63,366 bases of DNA from assembly GCF_905201705.1 (NCBI RefSeq), contig NZ_CAJKOX010000027.1:1-63366 (forward strand). The letters are read 5' to 3'. The number at the start of each line of letters is the position of its first letter. Within the stretch, counting starts at the first letter, position 1. The notes beneath the pieces were generated by a model. That model was given only the letters and a program-made list of their open reading frames with translations, did no database searches and had not been told where the DNA came from. The position numbers were made by a program, and so were the translations under genes. Below, piece after piece: positions 31,648 through 39,725 of the stretch. This DNA comes from an uncultured Marvinbryantia sp. (lineage in GTDB: Bacteria; Bacillota; Clostridia; Lachnospirales; Lachnospiraceae).

Positions 31648-33419
31648 ACTCAGCCCGCGAGGATGAGGTTATGCGCGATGTCTCAAAACGTGAGACACTG
31701 CTGCGGCTTTACCGCTACCTTTTCGCGTATAAAAAAACATTGGCGGCGGTGGCGCTTTTGCTGCTCATCACACTTGCCGTTACGCTGGCAACGCCGCTGA
31801 TGATCGAGCTTGCCATCGACACCTACGTGGCAAACAGAGACACTGCCGGTCTTTTGCGGCTTGCCGTGATCGCGCTCCTGCTTTTCGTGCTGTATATGCT
31901 CTGCACAAGATGCTGGATGCGCATGATGGCGGACGTCACAAATAAAGTGCTGCTGACGATCCGCAGTCAGCTTTACGAGCATATCCAGACTTTGAGCTTT
32001 CATTTTTTTGACAGCCGCCCGACCGGAAAGATCCTGGCGCGCGTCGTCGGCGACGTCAACTCGCTGAAGGATGTGCTGTCCGACAGCGTGACAAAGCTGC
32101 TTCCCGATCTGCTCACCGTTATTGGCGTTGCCTGCATCATGCTGGCGAAAAGCTGGCAGCTTGCGCTGGCGGCGCTGCTCACACTGCCGTTCCTGGCTGC
32201 CGGCATGTTCCTCATCCAGATTTCGGCGCATAAGCTGTGGCAGATCCATCGGAAGAAAAACTCAAATCTGAATGCGTTTATTCACGAAAATTTTTCCGGC
32301 ATCCGCATCGTGCAGAGCTTTGCCGCTGAGCCGGAGCGCCAGAAGGATTTCGATCGCTGTGCGCTGGAATACCGCGACAGCTTTGTGGACGCTGTGCGTA
32401 TTGGCGATACGTTTGGCGCACTGGTGGAAATCACCTGGGGCGTTGGCGGATTTCTGCTGTATTTTATCGGCATTCGCATCGTCGGCGCGGATAAGATCGG
32501 CGTCGGCACCTTCCTGGCGTTTTCCACGTACCTTGGCATGTTCTGGAGCCCGATCCGCAACCTGTCAAGCTTCTATAATAAAATCGTGACAAACATTTCC
32601 GCAGCGGAGCGTATCTTCGATATCCTGGATACCCCGGCGGAGATCACCAGCCTGCCGGGAAGCACGGAGCTTCCGCCGATCAAAGGCGAGGTGCGTTTTG
32701 AAAACGTCAGCTTTGCCTACACCGACGAGCCGGATAAGCTCGTTCTGGAAAATGTCAGCTTTACAGTAAAACCCGGTGAGACGATCGCACTTGTCGGGCC
32801 GACCGGAGCCGGAAAAACGACCATCGTCAATCTGATCAGCCGCTTTTACGACGTCACAGACGGCAAAATCTGCATCGACGGTTTTGATACGCGCAAGGTT
32901 ACCTTAGAGAGCCTGCGGCGGCAGATGGGCGTGATGACGCAGGACACCTTCCTGTTCACCGGAACAGTGCGGGAAAATATCTGCTACGGCAAAAGCGACG
33001 CGACGGAGGCGGAAATGATCGCCGCAGCGAAAGCAGTCAACGCGCACAGCTTTATCATGGAGATGGAAAACGGCTATGACACCAAGATCAGCGAGCGCAG
33101 TTCGCAGCTCTCCATCGGGCAGCGACAGCTTCTGGCGTTTGCACGCACCATGCTCTCCGATCCGCGCATCCTCATCCTCGATGAGGCGACTTCGAGCATC
33201 GACACGCACACCGAGCTTCTGGTGCAGTCCGGCATCGCCGCCATGCTGCAGAACAGAACCTCCTTCATCATCGCGCACCGTCTTTCCACCATCCGCGGAG
33301 CCGACCGGATCTTCTATATCGACGGAAAGCACATCCTCGAATCCGGCAGTCACGCCGAGCTGATGGAGAGAAAAGGCGCTTACTATCGGCTTTATCAGAG
33401 TCAGTTTGAATGCGTATAA
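31638..33419 (+). CDS. heterodimeric ABC exporter, subunit 2
   Basis: 593 residues with the same six-helix plus ATPase plan. Walker A GPTGAGKTTIVN and Walker B LILDEATSSID are intact, but the signature is LSIGQRQ rather than LSGGQ. With subunit 1 this gives one full ATP site (this Walker B with the partner's LSGGQ) and one degenerate site, the pattern of BmrCD and TM287/288. ATG at 31638 lies after GGGGGGAAA, within the end of subunit 1. Confidence 0.92.
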   Translation: MSVNSAREDEVMRDVSKRETLLRLYRYLFAYKKTLAAVALLLLITLAVTLATPLMIELAIDTYVANRDTAGLLRLAVIALLLFVLYMLCTRCWMRMMADVTNKVLLTIRSQLYEHIQTLSFHFFDSRPTGKILARVVGDVNSLKDVLSDSVTKLLPDLLTVIGVACIMLAKSWQLALAALLTLPFLAAGMFLIQISAHKLWQIHRKKNSNLNAFIHENFSGIRIVQSFAAEPERQKDFDRCALEYRDSFVDAVRIGDTFGALVEITWGVGGFLLYFIGIRIVGADKIGVGTFLAFSTYLGMFWSPIRNLSSFYNKIVTNISAAERIFDILDTPAEITSLPGSTELPPIKGEVRFENVSFAYTDEPDKLVLENVSFTVKPGETIALVGPTGAGKTTIVNLISRFYDVTDGKICIDGFDTRKVTLESLRRQMGVMTQDTFLFTGTVRENICYGKSDATEAEMIAAAKAVNAHSFIMEMENGYDTKISERSSQLSIGQRQLLAFARTMLSDPRILILDEATSSIDTHTELLVQSGIAAMLQNRTSFIIAHRLSTIRGADRIFYIDGKHILESGSHAELMERKGAYYRLYQSQFECV

Positions 33420-33487
33420 ATTTTGCGCTTTAACCTTTTGGCGGTCAGAACATATACTATAAGGAACTGCAAAAGGAGCCTTTTATT

Positions 33488-34201
33488 GTGGATAGAAAAA
33501 AATCCTGTAATTGTATCAGACAATGCCCCTGCTATCCGAAATGCGATCAGATGATGGACGAAGGGCAGATCCCCGGCGCGATCCCACCCTCCTGGCTGCG
33601 TACAGAACCGCCGCGCCAGATGAAAGATATGGAAGGGACATCGCCGCAGGGAGTACCGTATATGGAAACGATGCCGCAGCCCGGCGCTTCCCGTATGGAT
33701 TCCTCACAGATGCCGCAATCCGACGCGCGCTCAGATTCCGGGACCGTTACGCAGATGGAACCGCGACTGGATTCTCGGGCCGTTACGCAGATGGAACCGC
33801 GGCTGGATTCCCGCGCCCGCGTGAGCGACGATATTCTTCTCGAAGAGGAAAATGAGCGTGACTGGCAGAAATTAAAGGAAATGTACCCGGAAATCGCAAA
33901 AATCATCATGGTCGAGGTGGAGCGCGTATGCGACAGTATGGAGTACGAGGGCAGCATGATGTTCGATACCATGCCGGACCGCGTGCGCATCCGTATGCTG
34001 ACCGACGATATTTACGACAAGGTAAAGGACCGCTATCCCGTGGAGGAAACCAACGATCAGGACGATATGTTCTCCATGAACCAGGAGGGACGCCGCCGCT
34101 ATCCGCCCCGCCAGAACTGGCTCGGCGACTTCATCCAGGTGCTTCTCTTCCAGGAGATGCATCACAGACGCTGCCGCAACCGCCGCTGCAGACACTGGTA
34201 A
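33488..34201 (+). CDS. unknown protein with Cys-rich ends and tandem repeats
   Basis: 237 residues beginning at GTG, eight bases after AAAGGAG. Cysteine-rich head (CNCIRQCPCYPKC, about 7-19), a long Met/Pro/Ser low-complexity part with two exact-length 12-residue repeats (VTQMEPRLDSRA), a conserved-looking helical segment (DWQKLKEMYPEIAKII then YEGSMMFDTMPDRV), and a C-terminal HRRCRNRRCRHW. No membrane segment. The helical core is a type seen in Lachnospiraceae hypothetical proteins, function unknown to me. Cys/Arg-rich ends recall spore or surface structural proteins, but that is only an impression. Stands alone between the ABC genes and the convergent nrdG. Confidence 0.75.
   Translation: MDRKKSCNCIRQCPCYPKCDQMMDEGQIPGAIPPSWLRTEPPRQMKDMEGTSPQGVPYMETMPQPGASRMDSSQMPQSDARSDSGTVTQMEPRLDSRAVTQMEPRLDSRARVSDDILLEEENERDWQKLKEMYPEIAKIIMVEVERVCDSMEYEGSMMFDTMPDRVRIRMLTDDIYDKVKDRYPVEETNDQDDMFSMNQEGRRRYPPRQNWLGDFIQVLLFQEMHHRRCRNRRCRHW
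33746..33817 (+). repeat. two 36-base tandem repeats inside the unknown gene
   Basis: Units 33746-33781 and 33782-33817 differ at only a few bases and each encode 12 residues. In-frame, so copy number can change without breaking the gene. Confidence 0.8.
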
Positions 34202-34211
34202 ACATTTGTTA

Positions 34212-34241
34212 TCCCACTGAATGTGGCTTCATTCAGTGGGA
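34212..34241. terminator. bidirectional terminator between convergent genes
   Basis: TCCCACTGAATG and CATTCAGTGGGA form a perfect 12-pair stem with a six-base loop, between the ends of the unknown gene (plus) and nrdG (minus). Confidence 0.75.
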
Positions 34242-34252
34242 CTTCTTATACG

Positions 34253-34786
34253 TTACAGATCTTCATATTCACTTTTATACAGTACAATGTCTCCCGCCTG
34301 CCTCGTTTTCACAAGGTAAATGACTCTTTGATTCTTACTCCCCCGATACTGCAGCGTCAGATCCCGCTGTTCCATAATAAACGGGCCGTCCACAAGAATA
34401 TCCGACAATTCCAGGAGACGCTGCACGTCTTTATTTTTCATTTCCAAAAGCTGCTCGTAAAGATAACCTGTGTAGATCATCAAATGCTTTTTCTTTGTCT
34501 TTACGGCCTCTGCAATCGGAACCAGCGCTTCTGCCTGCACGAATGGTTCTCCGCCGGAAAAGGTAACGCCATACAGCAGGGGATTGGAAAAGATTTGCTT
34601 CAGAATCGTATTTACATCTGCGATCTGTCCACCCGAAGGATCATGGGTTTCCGGATTATGGCATCCCCGGCAGTGATGCGGACACCCCTGCGTAAAGATT
34701 ACATACCGGATGCCGGGACCATCCACGATGGAATCCTGAACGATCCCGGCAATCTTCAGCTCTTTAGGATAAGGTATGCTTGACAC
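34253..34786 (-). CDS. nrdG: anaerobic ribonucleotide reductase activating enzyme
   Basis: 177 residues. Radical-SAM enzyme that installs the glycyl radical on the class III reductase. CPHHCRGC (Cys35, 39, 42) binds the 4Fe-4S cluster; VDGPGIR and FSGGEPF are SAM-site motifs. Start is taken as GTG at 34786, nine bases after GGAGG; it lies inside the end of the small glycyl-radical gene, a 23-base overlap that suggests translational coupling. Its substrate here should be the separate 52-residue protein. Confidence 0.9.
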   Translation of the reverse strand: MSSIPYPKELKIAGIVQDSIVDGPGIRYVIFTQGCPHHCRGCHNPETHDPSGGQIADVNTILKQIFSNPLLYGVTFSGGEPFVQAEALVPIAEAVKTKKKHLMIYTGYLYEQLLEMKNKDVQRLLELSDILVDGPFIMEQRDLTLQYRGSKNQRVIYLVKTRQAGDIVLYKSEYEDL

Positions 34787-34922
34787 GATCCTTTTCCTCC
34801 GCACGCTTCGCGTCGTTGAAACGGTCAGTCGTTCCCACCAAATATCCGGTAATCCGGCGGATACGGTCAAATTTTACATTCTCTCCCACTTTTCCGTTTT
34901 CTGGCAATAGCTTTCCTGTCAT
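34764..34922 (-). CDS. stand-alone glycyl-radical subunit of class III ribonucleotide reductase
   Basis: 52 residues. RIRRITGYLVG (about 20-30) is the glycyl-radical loop that normally ends NrdD; Gly26 would carry the radical. The following DRFNDAKRAEEKDRVKH also matches the usual NrdD tail. AGGAGG lies seven bases before the ATG, and an extra 17-residue head precedes the motif. The upstream NrdD frame ends without this motif, 32 bases away. Its own ribosome site and new head argue for a true separate gene rather than a recent frameshift. The role, as a plug-in subunit completing NrdD, is inferred. Too short for most gene callers. Confidence 0.8.
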   Translation of the reverse strand: MTGKLLPENGKVGENVKFDRIRRITGYLVGTTDRFNDAKRAEEKDRVKHTLS

Positions 34923-34954
34923 ATCAATTCCTCCTGACTAAAATAATTTTGCGT

Positions 34955-37270
34955 TCAATGATTTGGGTCAAAATATACGGGAATATCCGGATATTTCTTG
35001 CGAAGCTCATTCAATCTGTCCAGTGACACTGCTTCGCCTTCCCGGCGTCCGCACCGCGGGCACACATCGTCAATTACGCCTGTATATCCGCAGACCGGGT
35101 CTCTGTCCACCGGATGATTAACAGAACCGTAGCCGATACCGCACTCTTTCATATATCGGATTACAGATTCAAATGCCTCCGGATTCTTTGCCGTATCTCC
35201 ATCCAATTCCACATAGCTGATATGCCCTGCATTTGTCAGGGCATGATAGGGCGCCTCGACCCGGATCTTTTCAAATGCGCTGATCGGGTAATAAACCGGT
35301 ATATGGAAAGAGTTGGTATAATACTCTCTGTCCGTAACGCCCGGAATACTGCCGAACCTCTGCCTGTCTATCCGCACAAATCTTCCGGAAAGCCCTTCTG
35401 CCGGAGTCGCCAGTAACGTAAAGTTCAGTTTGTATTCCTCCGACTTTTTATCCACAAACTCCCTCATGTGAGAAATGATCTCGTACCCAAGTTTCCGACT
35501 CTCTTCGCTTTCTCCATGATGTTTGCCCGTCAAAGCCACCAATGCTTCCGCCAGGCCGATAAAACCGATGCTTAAGGTTCCGTTCCGCAAAACCTCGCCC
35601 ACCTTATCGTCAACGCTAAGGCCTTCAGAATCTATCCAGATACCCTGCCCCATCAAAAACGGATAGTTCCGCACCGTTTTGCTGCTCTGGATACTAAATC
35701 GATGAAGCAGCTGCCTGCTGCAAAGCTCCAGCATTTTGTCCAGCCTGTCATAGAACGCCTGAATATCGCCTTTCGCCTGAATCCCCAGCCTCGGAAGATT
35801 AATTGAGGTAAAGCTTAAATTTCCTCTCCCGCAAGTCACTTCTTTTTCCGGATTGTAGCGGTTGCCCATGACACGGGTACGGCAGCCCATATATCCGACT
35901 TCTGTGTTATAGTCGCCTTCTTTATAATATTGCAGATTAAACGGCGCGTCAATAAAGCTGAAATTCGGAAAAAGTCTCTTTGCGGAGGTCTTAATGGCAA
36001 GGCGGAATAAATCATAATTCGGATCACCCGGTTGAAAATTGATCCCATCCTTTACCTTAAAAATCTGCACCGGAAAGATTGCCGTTTCCCCTGTCCCCAG
36101 ACCCTTATAGGTGGCATTGAGCAGGTTGCGGATTGCCATCCGGGCTTCTGGTCTTGTGCAGGTTCCATAGTTGATGGAGCTGAAAGGCACCTGTGCGCCT
36201 GCTCTGGAGTTCATCGTATTCAGATTGTGAATCAAAGACTCCATTGCCTGATAGGTAAGCATATCTGTCTCTTTCATGGCAATTTGTACAGAGGTTTTGT
36301 GTCCCCTGCGCGCCGCCTCTTCTGTCACTTCGATTCCCAGCAGATTCTTTCCTCTGCTCATCATCCAGTTTATAAACGGGCGCTCATAGTCATCGATATT
36401 AGCCATGTCAAGGTTCTCAGACAATGCTTCTTTGAGCGCAGTGCGAAACTCGTCCCCCAACGCCGTCTCACACTGGTATTCCAGCCAAAAATATCGCTGC
36501 AGCGCATCATAATATTCTTTACGGAAGGTACATGCTACCCCGTCTGCCATTGCATAGTCAAAATTGGGGATCGACTGACCGCCATGCATCTCATTCTGGT
36601 TCGCCTGAATCGCAATACAGGCCAGCGCCGCATAACTGGCGATCGATTTTGGGGAGCGTACAAAACCATGCCCGGTAGAAAATCCGTCCTTGAATAATTT
36701 GATCAGATCAATCTGACAGCAGGTTTCTGTCAGCATATAAAAATCCTTGTCATGGATATGGATATCCCCATTGATATGTGCTGCCGCAATATCTTTAGGG
36801 AGTATATAATTGTCAACAAAATAGTTTGAGCCCTCCGAACCATATTTCAGCATGGTTCCCATAGCTGTATCCGCGTCAATATTGGCATTTTCACGCTTCC
36901 TGTCTGCCTCTGCCGCACTGACAAACGTCAGCTCCCGGTAAATCTGTACCAGGTCCGCCTCTGTCTTGCGGACTTTGCTGTGTTCCGCACGATAAAGAAT
37001 ATATGCCTTTGCCGTTTTCGCAAATCCATTGGCAATCAGACGCTCCTCCACCAGATCCTGCACCTGCTCTACTTCCGGCACCTCTCCCGCAGGGATAGAA
37101 GAAATCACCTCATCCACCAGCTTTTCAAACTGATATGGGGAAATCGCTTCCACCTTTGCCGCATCATTTGCCTTGCGAATCGCATTTTCAATCTTATTCC
37201 TGTCAAAAACCACCGGTCTGCCATCACGTTTCCTGATAGTACCAGGATTCTGAGCAAAATTTTCCAACAT
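34955..37270 (-). CDS. nrdD: anaerobic ribonucleoside-triphosphate reductase, catalytic part without glycyl-radical motif
   Basis: 771 residues. An N-terminal ATP-cone (about 8-95, KRDGRPVVFDRNKIENAI) is followed by the ten-stranded barrel with HIHDKDFYM, NGTLSIGFIGLAEAL and the C-terminal zinc-site region CGYTGVIDDVCPRCG. Only three cysteines are seen there: the usual first cysteine is Asp (DPVC). The protein ends RLNELRKKYPDIPVYFDPNH, exactly where other NrdDs continue into the RR-x-x-GYLVG radical loop. That loop is on the next gene. ATG at 37270 follows GGAGG. Two NrdR boxes overlie the promoter. Confidence 0.92.
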   Translation of the reverse strand: MLENFAQNPGTIRKRDGRPVVFDRNKIENAIRKANDAAKVEAISPYQFEKLVDEVISSIPAGEVPEVEQVQDLVEERLIANGFAKTAKAYILYRAEHSKVRKTEADLVQIYRELTFVSAAEADRKRENANIDADTAMGTMLKYGSEGSNYFVDNYILPKDIAAAHINGDIHIHDKDFYMLTETCCQIDLIKLFKDGFSTGHGFVRSPKSIASYAALACIAIQANQNEMHGGQSIPNFDYAMADGVACTFRKEYYDALQRYFWLEYQCETALGDEFRTALKEALSENLDMANIDDYERPFINWMMSRGKNLLGIEVTEEAARRGHKTSVQIAMKETDMLTYQAMESLIHNLNTMNSRAGAQVPFSSINYGTCTRPEARMAIRNLLNATYKGLGTGETAIFPVQIFKVKDGINFQPGDPNYDLFRLAIKTSAKRLFPNFSFIDAPFNLQYYKEGDYNTEVGYMGCRTRVMGNRYNPEKEVTCGRGNLSFTSINLPRLGIQAKGDIQAFYDRLDKMLELCSRQLLHRFSIQSSKTVRNYPFLMGQGIWIDSEGLSVDDKVGEVLRNGTLSIGFIGLAEALVALTGKHHGESEESRKLGYEIISHMREFVDKKSEEYKLNFTLLATPAEGLSGRFVRIDRQRFGSIPGVTDREYYTNSFHIPVYYPISAFEKIRVEAPYHALTNAGHISYVELDGDTAKNPEAFESVIRYMKECGIGYGSVNHPVDRDPVCGYTGVIDDVCPRCGRREGEAVSLDRLNELRKKYPDIPVYFDPNH

Positions 37271-37283
37271 GCTGCTACCTCCG

Positions 37284-37330
37284 AAACAATACTTTGTGTC
37301 TACATTTCTGCCGCGCACTATATATAGTAT
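37284..37330 (-). promoter_or_regulatory. paired NrdR boxes
   Basis: On the minus strand, ATACTATATATAGTGC (37330-37315) matches the NrdR consensus ACACwATATATwGTGT at 14 of 16 positions and ACACAAAGTATTGTTT (37299-37284) at about 13. Centre spacing is 31 bases, the usual three turns. NrdR is the dATP/ATP-sensing repressor of ribonucleotide reductase genes. Confidence 0.85.
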
Positions 37331-37352
37331 CATTGATGCCATATAAATGCAA
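37324..37352 (-). promoter_or_regulatory. promoter of nrdD operon
   Basis: On the minus strand TTGCAT (37352-37347), 17 bases, TACTAT (37329-37324). The -10 lies inside the upstream NrdR box. Confidence 0.6.
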
Positions 37353-37443
37353 GAGGACAAATTATCTATTTTGCATCATCGGATTCACAGGCAGCTTCAT
37401 GAAAAAACTTATGTGAAAAATAATTTCGCAGGTGGTATTTTAT

Positions 37444-38115
37444 TCATACCCATTGAAAGGTATCTTTTCCTGCTCCAACTTCAAAATGGTATTTCACAAT
37501 TCCCAGATCAATCTTTGTGTAAAATCCAACTCCCGCCTTCAATGACACCTGATTGCCGTTCTGAGTGAGCAGAAACTTTTGCTGATTCATTGCGGTAGGC
37601 GCAAGCAAAGCTGCCTCTGCACCTTTTTTGAACCAATCTGGCATGGAACCGGTTACCTTTGTTACCTCAGAAAGCGATTTTGACTTGTGTTCCACTCCCT
37701 GCGTTTCGCCATATCCCAAAGCGATGACAATACAAAGCTTTTCGCCTTGCCCGATCTCAAATGCTGTTTTAATCTTGCTGTAGGTCATTGCGACCCAGCA
37801 GGTGTTTAGTCCGAGCTGCTGCGCTTTCAGAACCATCCGCTCCCCATAATAACCACATTTTTCATCAAGCCCAGGTCCCTTCTTTCCAATCATAGCGATA
37901 TAGTTTGTGACACCGCTGAATTTTCCATAATGCGCCATAAACCCGGCAAAGGCTTTCGGCTCATTGGTCACAAGCTGAATATGCAGCCCACTTTCCCGAT
38001 TGCAGGCTTTCATCTCCGTCTGGAGAGCCAAAAGCGTTTCTGCTCCTATCGGAGTACTTTTGTACTGGCGAACACTGTGACGTGCTTTCATTGCTTCTGT
38101 CAAGTTCATATTCAT
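37444..38115 (-). CDS. nitroreductase family protein
   Basis: 223 residues. MKARHSVRQYKSTPI at the start is the FMN-binding nitroreductase signature, with GYYGERMVLKAQQLGLNTCWV and a late GEKLCIVIALGYG. A putative NAD(P)H-dependent FMN reductase of unknown substrate. Some members of this size carry a second, degenerate half, as the LLAPTAMNQQKF segment suggests. Overlaps the patatin gene by four bases, so third gene of the ArsR-patatin-nitroreductase operon. Confidence 0.88.
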   Translation of the reverse strand: MNMNLTEAMKARHSVRQYKSTPIGAETLLALQTEMKACNRESGLHIQLVTNEPKAFAGFMAHYGKFSGVTNYIAMIGKKGPGLDEKCGYYGERMVLKAQQLGLNTCWVAMTYSKIKTAFEIGQGEKLCIVIALGYGETQGVEHKSKSLSEVTKVTGSMPDWFKKGAEAALLAPTAMNQQKFLLTQNGNQVSLKAGVGFYTKIDLGIVKYHFEVGAGKDTFQWV

Positions 38116-38972
38116 ACCTCACATTCATCGTTATTAAGAAAGCCTCTAATGGCCCTTGCATCCTGATATCCCTTTTCATAAAACCGCTTTAAGGCATCCT
38201 GATCCTTTGTCAGCGTATCCACACCACAGGTATTATCCGGAGCAATAATAAGAGCTTGCCCGCGAGCCTCATATTCTATCGCCTTTGCCACTCCAGAATT
38301 ATACTGTTCAGCCCGTTTTCGCAGCCTTTCAGCCGCCAGCGGATATTTTCGCTGTATCCTGTCTGCAAAGAAGTTGTCCTTTCCCGGCGTCCGCGGGATA
38401 TCCCTCGGCTTGGTCAGAATCAACACCGCCCGGTCACAGCCTGACGCAAACGCCTTTTGTATCGGCACGGGGTCACTCAGGGCGCCGTCATAATACGACA
38501 CACCATTCACCTCATAGGGATGACATACAAATGGAATCGCAGAGGACGCCTTTAGAACGCTGTAATCATCCTGCCTCAGATCACTTTTATCAAAATATTT
38601 CGCCTGACCGGTTTTGGCATCCGTAGCAACCGCCAGAAATTCTATGGGGCTGCTCGTTATTGCCCGATAATCCAACGGATTTTCCCCGCCGGTATTGCTT
38701 AATTTCCCATAAATATAATCCAGATCCAAATAGGACTTTTTAAAAAGAAAATTTCGAAGGCTCATATACTCCCGCCGGAAAGGATAATCTGTATAAAACG
38801 CATAATTTCTTTTTTTCTGCCCTGCTATGTAGGATGCCACATTGGCGCTGCCTGCCGAAACACCGATGCCAAGATCAAATTGAATTTTTTGATCCATGCA
38901 ATAATCAAAAACTCCGGCGGCATACACGCCGCGCAGACCACCGCCGACATCAATCACTCCTGTCTTCATCAT
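38112..38972 (-). CDS. patatin-like phospholipase
   Basis: 286 residues. Oxyanion hole DVGGGLRG (about 8-15), nucleophile Ser39 in GVSAGS and the dyad aspartate in YYDGALSDPVP (about 162). A cytoplasmic lipid acyl hydrolase of the YjjU-like branch, judging by length and the absence of a signal peptide. An adjacent ATG pair opens the gene; either may be used. Overlaps both neighbours by four bases. Confidence 0.9.
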   Translation of the reverse strand: MMKTGVIDVGGGLRGVYAAGVFDYCMDQKIQFDLGIGVSAGSANVASYIAGQKKRNYAFYTDYPFRREYMSLRNFLFKKSYLDLDYIYGKLSNTGGENPLDYRAITSSPIEFLAVATDAKTGQAKYFDKSDLRQDDYSVLKASSAIPFVCHPYEVNGVSYYDGALSDPVPIQKAFASGCDRAVLILTKPRDIPRTPGKDNFFADRIQRKYPLAAERLRKRAEQYNSGVAKAIEYEARGQALIIAPDNTCGVDTLTKDQDALKRFYEKGYQDARAIRGFLNNDECEV

Positions 38973-39328
38973 TTATCACTACTCCAATCTGGCAACTGGT
39001 CCATAATATTTCTTGCGTGTTGGAGCATTTGTATTAGTCTGTTCATTGCCTCCATATCCGCATCAAAGTAATAATAATTTTTTGTTCCTTCCCTGCGCAC
39101 TTTCAAAATGCCGACATCTTTTAATATTTGCAAATGATGAGATACGGCAGGGCGGGAGAGATTTGTTTTTTCTGTAATCGTTCCGACCCGGATCCCTCCG
39201 CAGTGCTCCATTCGCATCATTTCCAACATGAGATGCTGGCGGTTTTCGTCGCCAAGCGCTATTAAAATTTTTTGGCAGCTTTCAAATTCCTCCGCCAGAC
39301 GATTGACTTCTTCTCTGTGCGACGCCAT
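38969..39328 (-). CDS. ArsR-family transcriptional regulator
   Basis: 119 residues. Winged helix: IALGDENRQHLML, then TITEKTNLSRPAVSHHLQILKDVGILK, and the wing RREGTKNYYYF. The metal-binding CVCD motif of ArsR itself is absent, so the signal is probably not arsenic. First gene of the operon with patatin and nitroreductase; the likely autoregulator. Confidence 0.88.
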   Translation of the reverse strand: MASHREEVNRLAEEFESCQKILIALGDENRQHLMLEMMRMEHCGGIRVGTITEKTNLSRPAVSHHLQILKDVGILKVRREGTKNYYYFDADMEAMNRLIQMLQHARNIMDQLPDWSSDK

Positions 39329-39466
39329 GAGCCCGACCTCCTTGCTCCTGTTTTCTCAAGTTATAATACTTATTCTGTTTGCTTAAACCATTCTACCATA
39401 TTTCCCTGAAAAAATCTTAATGGTAAAGAAAATCGAGACCATAAAAAATTTTTTCAGATTTTCAGA

Positions 39467-39495
39467 TTGACAAATCCGATTCCATACTGTATGAT
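39467..39495 (+). promoter_or_regulatory. promoter of MATE leader
   Basis: Perfect TTGACA (39467-39472), 17 bases, TATGAT (39490-39495). Predicted start near 39502, 224 bases before the MATE gene. Confidence 0.7.
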
Positions 39496-39501
39496 AAAGG
39501 C

Positions 39502-39725
39502 GCTTGCTCGGAGGGCATATCATTCTTTAGAAGTGATAAGCTGGATAAGGCAACAGGCTGCGATGCCTGTAAGACTTTATCCGGCTTTTTTGTTACTCTG
39601 AGTAATTTTAAAGAATTGTCATCGGAGGTTTCGTGGCCGCAGCCACAGGAACGAAAAAGATGTCGAGTGCGCTCGGTTATAGAAGCAATAACCGGGCGTA
39701 AATTTTATTTTAAGGAGGACACAGT
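39502..39725 (+). promoter_or_regulatory. long structured 5' leader of the second MATE gene
   Basis: The 397 bases before the MATE gene hold no protein gene. The transcribed leader contains a hairpin at about 39510-39537 (ATCATTC/GAAGTGAT), the intrinsic terminator at 39538-39591, then TTTCGTGGC-CGCA-GCCAC...ACGAAA and a CGGTTAT/ATAACCG hairpin shortly before the AAGGAGG ribosome site. Position of a terminator between promoter and gene suggests riboswitch or attenuation control. It matches no riboswitch class I can name. Confidence 0.5.
39538..39591 (+). terminator. regulatory terminator upstream of MATE gene
   Basis: AAGCTGGATAAG pairs with CTTTATCCGGCTT around an inner ACAGGC/GCCTGT hairpin, then TTTTTT. 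A two-storey stem of about 18 pairs. Confidence 0.75.

Noticed and set aside
34923..34954. Frameshift or sequencing error between nrdD and the radical motif
   Set aside because: The small gene has its own AGGAGG and ATG and an unrelated head of 17 residues. A single base change would not rejoin the proteins in the normal alignment.
39669..39702. Short peptide frame after ATGTCGAGTGCGC before the MATE gene
   Set aside because: No ribosome site in front, and it lies within hairpins of the leader. More likely part of the RNA structure.
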